NCBI GenBank assembly: GCA_030765525.1
Contig: JAVCCK010000003.1
Location: 1 to 64,000 of the forward strand
Reading direction: 5' to 3'
DNA length: 64,000 nt
DNA from: Candidatus Lernaella stagnicola
GTDB taxonomy: Bacteria; Lernaellota; Lernaellaia; Lernaellales; Lernaellaceae
This document shows, one piece after another, positions 19,257-30,758 of this stretch (positions within the stretch are counted from its first letter, which is position 1; each line of letters starts with the position of its first letter). The notes beneath the pieces are model-generated. The model was not told the DNA's origin. It made no database searches and was given only the letters and a program-made list of their open reading frames with translations. A program made the translations under genes and the position numbers.

Positions 19257-20255
19257 ATGCCCAACATGAAAGTCGTCGGCACCGGAATGTACGTGCCCGA
19301 TCGCGTCGTCACCAACCACGATTTGGCCAAACTCATGGACACCAACGACGAGTGGATCATCCAGCGCACCGGCATTCGCGAGCGCCGTTACGTGCCGCCC
19401 GGAATGACCAGCGCCGACATGATCGAACAGGCCGCCCTAACGGCCATCAAGGAGGCCGGTATCGAGAAGGACGAAATCGAGGCCGTGGTCTCAGCCACGT
19501 TGAGCATGGACCACATGTTCCCGGGGATCGCACCTTTCGTGCAAGACCGCCTCGGGCTCAACGGCTGCGCCGTCGTCGATATTCGCAACCAATGCACCGG
19601 CTTTTTATACTCCCTGGCCATCGCCGACGCGTGGATCAAGACCGGACTGTACAAGACCATCCTGGTAACCGGCTCGGAAATCCACTCCACCGGCCTCGAC
19701 TTCTCCACGCGCGGTCGCGACGTTTCCGTGATCTTCGGTGACGGCGCCGGCGTGTTCGTCGCCCAAGCCACCGACGGCCAGGACGGCCCCGGCGTGCTCG
19801 GCACCGACCTGCACGGGGACGGCAAATACGCCAAGGCCCTGTGGACCGAGGCCGAGGGTTCGGTGTTTCACCCGCGACTGACCCACAAGATGCTCGACGA
19901 GAAGCGCCTCTTCCCGCAGATGAAAGGGCAACTCGTGTTCGCCCATGCGATCCGCAAGCTGCCCGAATCCATGAAAACCGCTTGTGAGAAAGCGGGCCTG
20001 GGCATCCAAGATGTCGACTTCTGGGTCTTCCACCAAGCGAACCTGCGCATCAACGAGTTCGTCTGCCAGGGGCTGGATATTCCGTTGGACAAGACGCTCA
20101 ACAACATCGATGTGTACGGCAACACCACCGCGGCCACCATGCCGATCGTGACCTACGAAGCCAAGAAAAAGGGCCTGATCAAGGACGGGTCGATTGTCGG
20201 CTTTGCCGCCTTCGGCGCCGGCTTCACCTGGGGCACGATCATCATGCGCTGGTAG
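19257..20255 (+). CDS. fabH: 3-oxoacyl-ACP synthase III family protein
   Basis: A predicted 332-residue ketoacyl synthase III. The Cys-His-Asn triad is complete: Cys113 in IRNQCTGF, His in VFHQANLRIN and Asn in YGNTTAATMP. The length and C-terminal GFGAGFTWG-like ending fit FabH, which starts fatty acid chains by joining acetyl-CoA with malonyl-ACP in the cytoplasm. The ATG at 19257 has GGGAG six bases upstream. No other fatty acid genes are nearby; it follows galT by 10 bp, so it may be a specialised paralogue and not the main FabH. Its stop is two bases from the stop of the convergent lipoprotein gene. Confidence 0.9.
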   Translation: MPNMKVVGTGMYVPDRVVTNHDLAKLMDTNDEWIIQRTGIRERRYVPPGMTSADMIEQAALTAIKEAGIEKDEIEAVVSATLSMDHMFPGIAPFVQDRLGLNGCAVVDIRNQCTGFLYSLAIADAWIKTGLYKTILVTGSEIHSTGLDFSTRGRDVSVIFGDGAGVFVAQATDGQDGPGVLGTDLHGDGKYAKALWTEAEGSVFHPRLTHKMLDEKRLFPQMKGQLVFAHAIRKLPESMKTACEKAGLGIQDVDFWVFHQANLRINEFVCQGLDIPLDKTLNNIDVYGNTTAATMPIVTYEAKKKGLIKDGSIVGFAAFGAGFTWGTIIMRW

Positions 20256-20257
20256 GC

Positions 20258-23200
20258 TCAGGGGCCGTCGAAACCTTCCGGGAATGTCGCGTACCACAAA
20301 CCGGCGACGCCGTGATACGTAACGTGAACATTGCCCTCGCCGTCCAACCCCAAGCTGGAGAACTCACCAACGTCACCGAATTGATCGATGGTCGTGTAGG
20401 ACCACGTGCCGCTCTCGGTATGCACGTAGCGCAGCGTTTGCCCGTGGTGATACGTGATGTGCAAATCGCCGTCGGCGTCCACCGCGAGCGAGTTGTAGCC
20501 ATCGCCCGACGTGGCGGTGTCGATCGTATCCGTGATCCACTCGCCCGAAGCGTTGGTGGCGTAGCGCAAGCCCGAGTACTTGTCGGGGCTCGCGGATTGG
20601 TAGTTGTAGATCACGTGAATCGCACCGCTCGGATCGAAATCGAAGGCCGACCACTTGCCGGAAAACACGCGGTCGTCGACCAGTTCGCTTTGCCACGTGC
20701 CGCCGACATTGTTGGCGTAGTAGATGTCGCCCGTGTAGTACATCAGATGCACGTTGCCGTCGCCGTCCACTCTCATCGACAGATACGCCGCTTGGTTGGT
20801 GCTCGCCACCGCCTGCCACGACCATTTACCGGCGAGTTGCCGGGCGTACATGACATTGCCGTTCAAGGCGTGATACGCGATATGTCGCGCGCCGTCCTCG
20901 TCGACCACGATCGCGGCATGCCCGCCCGTGGACGCAGCAGCGCCCAGCGGATCAACTTCCCACGCGCCCGAGCGATTCGTTGCGTAATGCACGTTATCCG
21001 ATCCGGCCGCGCCGTAGACGATATGCGCGTAGCCGTCGGCATCCGTGTCGATCGCGCTGTTGTAACCGATAGAGATGCCCGCTTCGACAGGTTCGACCTG
21101 CCAGAAGCCCATCTTGTTTGTGGCGTAGGACAGTGCGTCGTTGCGGTCGTCGACGCGATAGCTGACGTGCACGTGGCCGTCGGCGTCGACCGCCATGGCT
21201 GATTCGCTTCCCGCATCGTAGCGCGGTGACGGATCGGCGGTGAGCCACACTCCGTAGTAGTTGCTTACCAAGGCGATTTCCGAGATGGAATAATCCTCGC
21301 GATAATCATTGGTCAACACCACGTAGACCCCGCCGTCCGCATCAACCGCGATGTCGGTCATGAAACTGTCGCCCCAGAGGTAGTCGATTTCCTCGAGCAC
21401 CCAATCCTCGCCGTCCTTCGCGGCATAGGTCGCGTACGCTTCGTCCCGCGCTTCGTCCCGCATAAAACTCAAATGCGGTTGGCCACTCGTGTCTAAGGCA
21501 ATGGCAATGCCGACACCGGAGAAAGTGGCCACGGTTTCGGTCTGCCAGTGACCGGCCGAGCCTCGCGCATATTTCGTTTGCAGCGCTTGATAGGCCAGAT
21601 GCACGTCGCCGTCGCCGCTTACCGCGACGGCCCCGCCGCCGCTGCAATAGCCCAGTTCCTCACTCGCCCAGTCGCCGCCTTCGTCGTGGGCGTAGTAGCA
21701 CGCGGTCTCCCGTTGATAGATGACGTGGCGCGTCCCTCCCGCGTCGAAGGCGATATCGAAACCGCGCTCGAAGTCGCAGGCCGCGTCGACTGGGTTCACA
21801 TCCCACTCATCGCCCTTGTCGACGGCAGCGAGCAAACCGCTTCCCTCTTCGTAAAAGAGCACGGTCGGTAAGCCGTTCGGCGCCAGCGCAAGCCGCACGA
21901 ATTCGCTCGGCGCGTACGCCTCGGTAACGGGTGCGAGACTCCAGGTTCCGGCCTCGTCGGTGCCGTACAAGAGTTGGCCGGCAATGTCCTCGACAAGCGC
22001 CACGTGCAACACGCCGTGCTCATCCATCACTACGCTGGGCGCGCCCGCCGGGGTGTGAATCGATTCGGTCAGGATGGATTTGCGTTGCGTGCCCACCAGC
22101 GCCGCGCCGCGGAATTTGCCCGTGGCAATCAGGATGTCGTCCGGCGCGACGCTCACAAGCGTGATGTCTTTCCCGTCGGGATAGCCGCCGTCGATCCACT
22201 CGATACTCAAATCGCTGAGTTTTCCGGCAGTCGTATCGTCATCATCGTCGTTGTCGTCGTTGTCGTCGTCATCATCGTCGTCATTGTCATCGTCGTCATT
22301 ATCGTCATTGTCGTCGTCATCATTGTCGTCATCATCGTCATCATCGTCGTCGTCATCGTCGCCGCCCAGCAAACCGTAACCCTGCGGAAACACCAAGTGC
22401 CACAGCGAACCTTCGCGATGGTTGCTCACGTGCAGGTTCCCGGCGCCATCGATCGCCAGGTCTAGATAGGATGAGATGTAATCGGCTGGATCCAACGTCG
22501 CCGTCTGCCAAGCGCCGTTCTCGTTCGATCCGTACACAATCAGGTCGCTGTCCGAATCGTAAAAGACGATATGCGCGGCGCCGTCGGCGTCGAGCACCAA
22601 GCCGTGATACCGCCAAACAAAGGGATAGTACGCCGCCGTCTCGACGGTCCATTGATCGGCTTCTTTCACGGCGTACGCGAATCCGCTGTCGTGTGGATGA
22701 ACGAACAATAGGTGCGGCTGACCAAGTGGCGTCACCGCCAGCGACACACCGCCGTTGGGAACCCCGACGTTCTCGTAGACAACTTCCGTTTGCCACTCGC
22801 CCGCGGCGTTCGTGGCGTACATGATTTGCTCGGATTCGTCGTCGACGTATCCAATATGGACAACGCCTGCGGCGTCAATCGCCAGCTCCAGCTCGTGGCA
22901 ATAGTAGCCGAGCATGCCGATCGCTTCGGTGTTCCAATGGCCGGAGCGGTTCGTGGTGTATTTCAGATCCTCGGTATCGCCACCGTGGAACGCGATGTGA
23001 GCGTAGCCGTCGGCGTCCAGTTTCATATCGGCGCAGCCGCCCTGACCGCCAAGCAACGTAACGTTTTCTTTCTGCCACTGGCCGCTTTCTCTTCGGACAT
23101 ACTTTAAGCGACCGTTGGTCCCGTCGTAATACGCGATGTGCGGTTCGTCTTGGCTGTCTAAGTCGATCGCCGGCCCCGACGCGTAGATTTCCGAATCGTC

Positions 23201-24583
23201 CGGCAAGCTAATCTCCCATTGCCCACCGGTTTTCTCGGCGTGTAACACGTTGCTCTGGTAGCGGTCGTAGTACGCGAAGTGGGCCCGCCCGCCGGCTGTC
23301 AACGCGATCGTATTTTCCCAGCCGCGTTCCTCGCCCGGATCGACTGTTCCCGAACTCCACAAGCCGTGGCCGTTGGTCGCGTACATTAAGGCGTTGACCG
23401 GAAATACCGCGGCGTAGGCGAAGTGCGCCACGCCGGAAGGATCGATATCGAAACCAACGCCCGCCGCCGCGCCCCGCGTTAGCGTCGGTTTCTCGGACAC
23501 CCATTGGCCCGAACGGTTGGTGGCGTAGATCAGATACGCGCCCGAATATGCGTCGCCCGACATGCCCACGTACAAATACCCGGCCGCGTCCTGTTTGAGA
23601 CGCAACTGCAGCGGACGGTTGTCGACGATCATTTCGCTTTGCCACGCGCCGGAGGCGTTGGTCGCGTAATACGTGTCCGACCCCGTGTATCGCTGGTATA
23701 CGATGTGCACCGCGCCTTGCGGATCGACGAGCAGGTCCGACACCCTACCGGTCCGGTTCGTCGCATCAGCGACTTCGCTCTGCCACGTCCCGCCGTCCCG
23801 CACCGCATGAATCAAGGTGCCGTTGCCGTAGGCGACGTGCAGCCTATCGTCGTCGTCCACGGTAAGACTCGGCGTCATTTTCTCTTCTTCGGACTCGCCG
23901 ACCAACGTCATCGTCCACGACCCGTCGATCTTCTCCCCGTGCGTGACCCGTCCCGTTGCCGGCTCATACACCACGACATGGGGAACGCCGTCACGGTCCA
24001 CTTCCACCACCGGTGGCCCATAAATTTCGCCGATTCCCGGCAGCATCTCGTTTTGCCATGGGCCGGTTTGATTGGTCGCATAGACCACACCGCCCGTTTC
24101 GGATCGGGCGGCCAGGTGGACCACACCCGAGGGCGCGCGCGCAATCGCCGGTTGTGTCACGAACGGCGCAATTTTGACGGATGAGACCGACTTGCCGTTG
24201 ATTTGATAGAAGACCAGTCCGCGCGCCTTGATCGCGGCGACGAGTGCGGCGTTGCCGTCCAGGCGCAACATCGCGACGCCTTCTTCCTCAACCATGCCGC
24301 CGTCGACCCGTTCGACGAAAAGATCGTCGACCGGCGTTACATCGTCGTCGTTATCATCATCGTCGTTGTCGTCATCATCGTCGTCGTTGTCGTCATTGTT
24401 GTCGTCATCGTCATCATCATCGTCGTCTCCCGGCGTCGTATCATCGTCAACCGCGTCGTCGTCGGTCGCGTCGTCGTCAACCGGCGAGGCGTCATCGTTG
24501 TCGTCGTCGTCGTCGGGCGGGCAGGCAGTAGCGAAGCAAAGAAGAAAAAAGAGGGCCAGAAAAAGAAATAGCAGGCGCTTCAT
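20258..24583 (-). CDS. Giant Asp-linker lipoprotein, tandem duplication of a propeller-like repeat protein
   Basis: A predicted 1441-residue lipoprotein; ATG at 24583 has GGGAG upstream, and the open frame beyond it is not coding. The signal peptide ends FATAC, the lipidated Cys, followed by an Asp/Asn linker to about residue 80. A first half (about 81-740) of roughly 50-residue beta repeats carries motifs such as YATN, GxW and the pattern DxxGxxHIAYYD. A second Asp linker (about 741-783) introduces a second half of the same length that begins and ends like the first (DLxxExxDGG at the start, LWxxxFPxG at the end). This looks like an exposed surface protein with two beta-propellers; its ligand is unknown. 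Confidence 0.85.
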   Translation of the reverse strand: MKRLLFLFLALFFLLCFATACPPDDDDDNDDASPVDDDATDDDAVDDDTTPGDDDDDDDDDNNDDNDDDDDDNDDDDNDDDVTPVDDLFVERVDGGMVEEEGVAMLRLDGNAALVAAIKARGLVFYQINGKSVSSVKIAPFVTQPAIARAPSGVVHLAARSETGGVVYATNQTGPWQNEMLPGIGEIYGPPVVEVDRDGVPHVVVYEPATGRVTHGEKIDGSWTMTLVGESEEEKMTPSLTVDDDDRLHVAYGNGTLIHAVRDGGTWQSEVADATNRTGRVSDLLVDPQGAVHIVYQRYTGSDTYYATNASGAWQSEMIVDNRPLQLRLKQDAAGYLYVGMSGDAYSGAYLIYATNRSGQWVSEKPTLTRGAAAGVGFDIDPSGVAHFAYAAVFPVNALMYATNGHGLWSSGTVDPGEERGWENTIALTAGGRAHFAYYDRYQSNVLHAEKTGGQWEISLPDDSEIYASGPAIDLDSQDEPHIAYYDGTNGRLKYVRRESGQWQKENVTLLGGQGGCADMKLDADGYAHIAFHGGDTEDLKYTTNRSGHWNTEAIGMLGYYCHELELAIDAAGVVHIGYVDDESEQIMYATNAAGEWQTEVVYENVGVPNGGVSLAVTPLGQPHLLFVHPHDSGFAYAVKEADQWTVETAAYYPFVWRYHGLVLDADGAAHIVFYDSDSDLIVYGSNENGAWQTATLDPADYISSYLDLAIDGAGNLHVSNHREGSLWHLVFPQGYGLLGGDDDDDDDDDDDDNDDDDNDDNDDDDNDDDDDDDNDDNDDDDDTTAGKLSDLSIEWIDGGYPDGKDITLVSVAPDDILIATGKFRGAALVGTQRKSILTESIHTPAGAPSVVMDEHGVLHVALVEDIAGQLLYGTDEAGTWSLAPVTEAYAPSEFVRLALAPNGLPTVLFYEEGSGLLAAVDKGDEWDVNPVDAACDFERGFDIAFDAGGTRHVIYQRETACYYAHDEGGDWASEELGYCSGGGAVAVSGDGDVHLAYQALQTKYARGSAGHWQTETVATFSGVGIAIALDTSGQPHLSFMRDEARDEAYATYAAKDGEDWVLEEIDYLWGDSFMTDIAVDADGGVYVVLTNDYREDYSISEIALVSNYYGVWLTADPSPRYDAGSESAMAVDADGHVHVSYRVDDRNDALSYATNKMGFWQVEPVEAGISIGYNSAIDTDADGYAHIVYGAAGSDNVHYATNRSGAWEVDPLGAAASTGGHAAIVVDEDGARHIAYHALNGNVMYARQLAGKWSWQAVASTNQAAYLSMRVDGDGNVHLMYYTGDIYYANNVGGTWQSELVDDRVFSGKWSAFDFDPSGAIHVIYNYQSASPDKYSGLRYATNASGEWITDTIDTATSGDGYNSLAVDADGDLHITYHHGQTLRYVHTESGTWSYTTIDQFGDVGEFSSLGLDGEGNVHVTYHGVAGLWYATFPEGFDGP
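22235..22361 (-). repeat. GAC/GAT triplet tract, internal Asp linker
   Basis: Almost uninterrupted GAY and AAY codons encode the Asp/Asn linker between the two halves of the giant lipoprotein. The tract is a low-complexity trinucleotide array and could change length by slippage without breaking the frame. Confidence 0.85.
24342..24520 (-). repeat. GAC/GAT triplet tract, N-terminal Asp linker
   Basis: This trinucleotide-rich tract encodes the Asp/Asn/Thr/Pro linker that follows the lipidated Cys of the giant lipoprotein. It is of the same type as the internal linker and probably holds the folded part away from the membrane. Confidence 0.85.
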
Positions 24584-24711
24584 GAGACATCTCCCAGCTC
24601 CGCACCTCGCGGCGCGAAAACAGTTACCTTCGAAAAAGAGATCCTCTGTTGCCTGCGTAACGAATTTATCGTTGCACATCGGCCGAAGGGTCGCAAGCTC
24701 CGAATGCGCCG

Positions 24712-25788
24712 TCAGCCGACTAGCGCCGTTCCCAGCGCGATGCCCGCCGGGCTGGCCACCCAACCCACCAGCACCATCCCCCAGGCGATGCCCGTGGCCG
24801 GATGCGCTCGGGGCGCTTCTTCGCCGAAAACAGTAAATAGAGCCACGGTGTAGATACCCACGACCGCGCCGTACAAGCCAAGAATCGGGCCGCGCAGATC
24901 GGTCCCGGTAAAACGATGAGTCAGGTAGGCCGCAATCAGCATCACGAGAGCCGCAGCGGCGACAGCATTCAATTTCTTCCAGCCGACGCGGACGTAAAAC
25001 AACCCGGCGAACGCCGCGGCCAGAAAATGAATCACGCCGTTGGCAAACCAGTCTCCGGACGTGGCGAGGATCGCGTTTTCGCCGGGCGCGCGGGAGACCA
25101 ACACAAATAGCGCGGTATCCGCGAACACGACCGCCGCCAGCGGCAGCAGCGCCTTGACCATGCGGCCGCTGGTCGTATCGCAACCCGCCGGTACCGACGG
25201 CGTATTACGCAATGAATCCATGAAGAGAAAAACGACGACGACATTCGAAGCGACCAGGATGGCGTCGTACATGCCGATCTTGTCCGGATTATCGGAAAAC
25301 ACGGCCAGTAGATTGCTGACCAGGTAGATCGCGCCCGCCGTGAAGCCGCCGAATATGCCCAGAATCCTCAGCGGCAGCCGCGTCACCATCAACGTGAGCA
25401 GGAGCACAATGAGCAGGCCCAACGCGAATCCCAGCGGGGCGAACAACGCCAGCAGAAGCAGGCGCGAGGTCACCTGCATCATCGCCACAGCCACAACGGC
25501 AACGACTCCCGAGATACCCGCCGCCGCTTGCGCCAAGTGATCCGTGAAGGGTTTGCGGCGGTCGATCGCGTAGCCCGCCGCGAGACTGCCCGCGATGCCG
25601 CATATCGCCAACAACGCAAAGCCGGGTGTGAGATCTTTCTCCGCCCAGTGCAGAACCAGTGTCGCGCGCCGCAGCAACGCGTATTGGACGAAGGTGACGT
25701 AGAACGTGAAGCTCGAAAACAGCAGCCAACAAATCGCCGTCCATCCCGGCAACTCGGCCGGGGTCGGCGGCGGCGGTGTTTTCGTCAT
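24712..25788 (-). CDS. Polytopic membrane protein, MFS-transporter-like
   Basis: A predicted 358-residue protein with about 10-11 membrane helices and little soluble sequence. The arrangement and charged loops (AIDRRKPFTDH after an early helix pair) resemble the major facilitator fold, but no substrate motif is recognisable. The frame has an ATG at 25809, seven codons upstream, but that lies in the T run of the terminator for ahcY; ATG at 25788 is therefore preferred, although neither has a strong ribosome site. A Pro-rich cytoplasmic N-terminus (TPPPPTPAELPG) precedes the first helix. It is read in the same direction as the lipoprotein gene downstream. Confidence 0.65.
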   Translation of the reverse strand: MTKTPPPPTPAELPGWTAICWLLFSSFTFYVTFVQYALLRRATLVLHWAEKDLTPGFALLAICGIAGSLAAGYAIDRRKPFTDHLAQAAAGISGVVAVVAVAMMQVTSRLLLLALFAPLGFALGLLIVLLLTLMVTRLPLRILGIFGGFTAGAIYLVSNLLAVFSDNPDKIGMYDAILVASNVVVVFLFMDSLRNTPSVPAGCDTTSGRMVKALLPLAAVVFADTALFVLVSRAPGENAILATSGDWFANGVIHFLAAAFAGLFYVRVGWKKLNAVAAAALVMLIAAYLTHRFTGTDLRGPILGLYGAVVGIYTVALFTVFGEEAPRAHPATGIAWGMVLVGWVASPAGIALGTALVG

Positions 25789-25811
25789 GGGCGGCACGCC
25801 TGTCTCCATCG

Positions 25812-25840
25812 AAAAAGGCCGAGATGAACCCGGCCTTGTT
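25812..25840 (-). terminator. Terminator of ahcY
   Basis: AAGGCCG (25815-25821) pairs with CGGCCTT (25831-25837) across a 9-base loop. On the minus strand the stem is followed by a short T run, 24 bp after the ahcY stop. Confidence 0.75.
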
Positions 25841-25863
25841 TAGCGTTGGCTCGAGCGAACGGC

Positions 25864-27279
<1,416 letters not shown>

Positions 27280-27348
27280 CTCATTTCCTTTGGTTTCGAC
27301 GTTATCTTGCTGCATCGTTTCCATCCATTTCGTTTTCGACGCACGATT

Positions 27349-28461
27349 TTAGGCTTTCAGATAATGGGATACAAGTTCCAGGCCGATTTTCGGAAGTCGC
27401 CACAGGAACATGTTCCCTGTTTTCAGATAACTGGGCTGGTCGGTCATCATGTCCATCAAAAAGCGCCGCATCGTCGCGCTGCGAGCGGCCACGTCAAACA
27501 CGCGGGTGATCGACTCCGGCCGGTAAAACCTTCGCGACAAGTCGGCCGTCTTGGCCAGTTCGCGCCCGAACGACCGCCGCCACGTTTTCTCGTAGTCGCC
27601 GGGACGCTGCGCCAGCAAAGCGCCGGCCAGCAACCGCCCACCCCACATGGCGTACAAAATCCCCTCGCCGGTCAACGCGTCGACATGCCCGGCGGCGTCG
27701 CCGATCACGGCCCACCCCGGCCCGGTCGTCGGCAGATCAAAAAAGGCGGAGTCGCGGACGAAGGGGATCGGTGCCGACCACTTTTGCCGCACCGGCCAAT
27801 CGGCGAAATGTTCGGCGCGAATGGTCTCCACCGCCTCCCAGACGTCGAAATCGGGATCGCTGCTGCCGCCGCCGAGGCAAAGGTGGTCTGACCGCGGGAA
27901 AGCCCACACATAACCGGGGCGATCCATAAACCAAGTGGTCGCCTCCTGCCGCCGCCCTTCCAGGAAATACCCGACGGTCGCGCTGAGAAACTCCGCCGGC
28001 AACGGCCCGAGAAGATCACGCCGCACAACCGACTTGGCGCCGTCGGCCCCCACGACGAAATCGAAACGTTCGTCCACGCCGCCCAAGCGGAATTCCCGCC
28101 GGGACAACGAGACGCCCGTCACGCGCGCATTAAGGAAACGTGCCCCGGCCTCACGCGCCAGAGCCCGCACGTAGCCGTCGAAATCCCGCCGCGCCACAAT
28201 CCACATGGGCGCGCGGCTTGTCAGGCGTATCGGCACTCCGGTCGGCGAAACGAAGTTGCCGATTTCCACCGGGCGTTTGGGCCCTTCGTAAGCCATGACT
28301 TCCGGGAAGCGTTCGCGCACCTTGGGCGGAACGCCGCCGCCGCAAGGCTTCTCCCAGGCATGCTCATGACGGTCGATGAGCGTGACCTGTGCGCCGCGCC
28401 TCGCCAGATGGTAGGCGCAAAACGCACCGGCAGGCCCGGCACCGACGATGGCAATCCTCAC
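27349..28461 (-). CDS. Geranylgeranyl-reductase-family FAD oxidoreductase (menaquinone chain reductase-like)
   Basis: A predicted 370-residue FAD enzyme. The dinucleotide motif is IVGAGPAGAFCAYHLARRG at the N-terminus, with the family motif EKPCGGGVPPK (about 41-51) and the second FAD motif AVIGDAAGHVDALTGEGI (about 265-282). The family saturates isoprenoid double bonds in lipids or quinones. The GTG start overlaps the menA stop by four bases, so the likely role is partial saturation of the menaquinone side chain, as MenJ does in mycobacteria; the coupling is seen, the role is inferred. Archaeal-type lipid reductase or chlorophyll ChlP activity is less likely in this context. Confidence 0.85.
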   Translation of the reverse strand: MRIAIVGAGPAGAFCAYHLARRGAQVTLIDRHEHAWEKPCGGGVPPKVRERFPEVMAYEGPKRPVEIGNFVSPTGVPIRLTSRAPMWIVARRDFDGYVRALAREAGARFLNARVTGVSLSRREFRLGGVDERFDFVVGADGAKSVVRRDLLGPLPAEFLSATVGYFLEGRRQEATTWFMDRPGYVWAFPRSDHLCLGGGSSDPDFDVWEAVETIRAEHFADWPVRQKWSAPIPFVRDSAFFDLPTTGPGWAVIGDAAGHVDALTGEGILYAMWGGRLLAGALLAQRPGDYEKTWRRSFGRELAKTADLSRRFYRPESITRVFDVAARSATMRRFLMDMMTDQPSYLKTGNMFLWRLPKIGLELVSHYLKA

Positions 28462-29378
28462 GCCACGACCCCCGGCAAGCGGGACGCAAGTAGGCCGCCC
28501 ATGAGGAAAACCCAGAACAGAATTTCGTATTTGATCGTGTCGGCGGATACCGCGATGTTGATTTCCAAACCTTCCACCGCTCCCGCGCCGCGGTCGATGA
28601 GCCGCACAACCAGCGGCGTGACCAACAGCCCCAACACCAGCGCCGCGGGCAACAGGCCGAGGAAGACTCCGGCGATGATCGTCGCCAAGCTGAGCAGGAT
28701 CAACGCGGCCCACAGTTGCAGGCCGAAGCGCTTCCCCCACCGCACGACCAGATTCCGCTTGCCGCTGAGTTTATCGGCGACGAAATCCGGCAGTTGATTG
28801 ATGGTGATAATCGCGGCCGTCCAGAATCCCATCGCGCAGCCAACCCAAACGGCCGCGACGCCGAATTCCTGGGTTTGGGCGTAGTATCCGGTGAGCACCA
28901 ATGCCGGTCCGAAGTTGAGGGCAATCATTAGTTCGCCCCATCCGCGATAGGCGAGCCACAGAGGCTTGGCCGTGTAGCCCCACCCGGACAGCAGCCCGAA
29001 CAGCGCCAACGCCCATAGCCACCACCCGACAAACAGGCTCAAAACGGCAAACAACACCAAGCCGAGCGCAAAGCAAGCGTAGCCCGCCGCGCGAATCTGC
29101 TCGGCCGAAAGCAAGCCCTCTTGAATGACTCTGGTACCGCCGGAAAACGGCGTGCGGATCTCGTTGATATCATCGGTGCCCGAAAGATGGTCATAGTAGT
29201 CGTTGAGCAGATTCGTCCCGGCGTGAAACAGCCAGACCGCCACCATCGTCGCCACAGCCAATGGCCAATGGAATCTCGCGCCTTCCCACCAGGCCAGCGT
29301 CGCGCCGAGGCTCACCGGCATAAAGCTTGTCAACAAGAAACCGCGATAGAAACCCACTGCCCGCAACCATCGCTTCAT
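28458..29378 (-). CDS. menA: 1,4-dihydroxy-2-naphthoate polyprenyltransferase (UbiA family)
   Basis: A predicted 306-residue membrane prenyltransferase with about eight or nine helices. The first Asp motif is NLLNDYYDHLSGTD (about 65-78) and the second is in NQLPDFVADKLSGKRN (about 190-205), the arrangement of MenA. It would attach the isoprenoid tail to dihydroxynaphthoate and produce demethylmenaquinone. The ATG at 29378 is preferred over 29429 because AAGGA lies about ten bases before it. It lies 79 bp after metK and overlaps the reductase gene, linking it to quinone chain modification. Confidence 0.88.
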   Translation of the reverse strand: MKRWLRAVGFYRGFLLTSFMPVSLGATLAWWEGARFHWPLAVATMVAVWLFHAGTNLLNDYYDHLSGTDDINEIRTPFSGGTRVIQEGLLSAEQIRAAGYACFALGLVLFAVLSLFVGWWLWALALFGLLSGWGYTAKPLWLAYRGWGELMIALNFGPALVLTGYYAQTQEFGVAAVWVGCAMGFWTAAIITINQLPDFVADKLSGKRNLVVRWGKRFGLQLWAALILLSLATIIAGVFLGLLPAALVLGLLVTPLVVRLIDRGAGAVEGLEINIAVSADTIKYEILFWVFLMGGLLASRLPGVVA

Positions 29379-29457
29379 CACCGAGCCGTCCTTCGCGTCA
29401 AATGAAATCGGCAACGCGCTCAAGAACACGTTGCCGACGTCTCAACTATTCATCCAC

Positions 29458-30618
<1,161 letters not shown>

Positions 30619-30696
30619 GTTGAATAACTCCTTCCCTACGAGCTTCTTGCTCGAAATATCGATCCTGCAATTTTCATAGTCAATTCAAGCGACAGG

Positions 30697-30725
30697 AATG
30701 TACCGGAGGGGCGAACGACTGTCAA
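30697..30725 (-). promoter_or_regulatory. Predicted sigma-70 promoter of metK
   Basis: On the minus strand a perfect TTGACA (30720-30725) is followed after 17 bp by TACATT (30697-30702). The transcript would start near 30690, giving a leader of about 70 bases that contains a 5-bp hairpin (CGAGC/GCTCG) shortly before the ribosome site. I do not recognise a SAM riboswitch in it. Confidence 0.65.
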
Positions 30726-30758
30726 TTCGTCCGCCGCCATCTCATTTAGCTTTTCCTA

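Noticed and set aside
24584-25183. 600-base upstream extension of the giant lipoprotein frame
   Set aside because: It overlaps the transporter-like gene and would bury the signal peptide; ATG at 24583 has a ribosome site.
27280-27348. SAH riboswitch before ahcY
   Set aside because: Only 69 bases separate ahcY from the preceding gene and no conserved SAH-aptamer core is visible.
30619-30700. SAM riboswitch before metK
   Set aside because: The leader is only about 70 bases with one short hairpin; I could not assemble any known SAM riboswitch fold.
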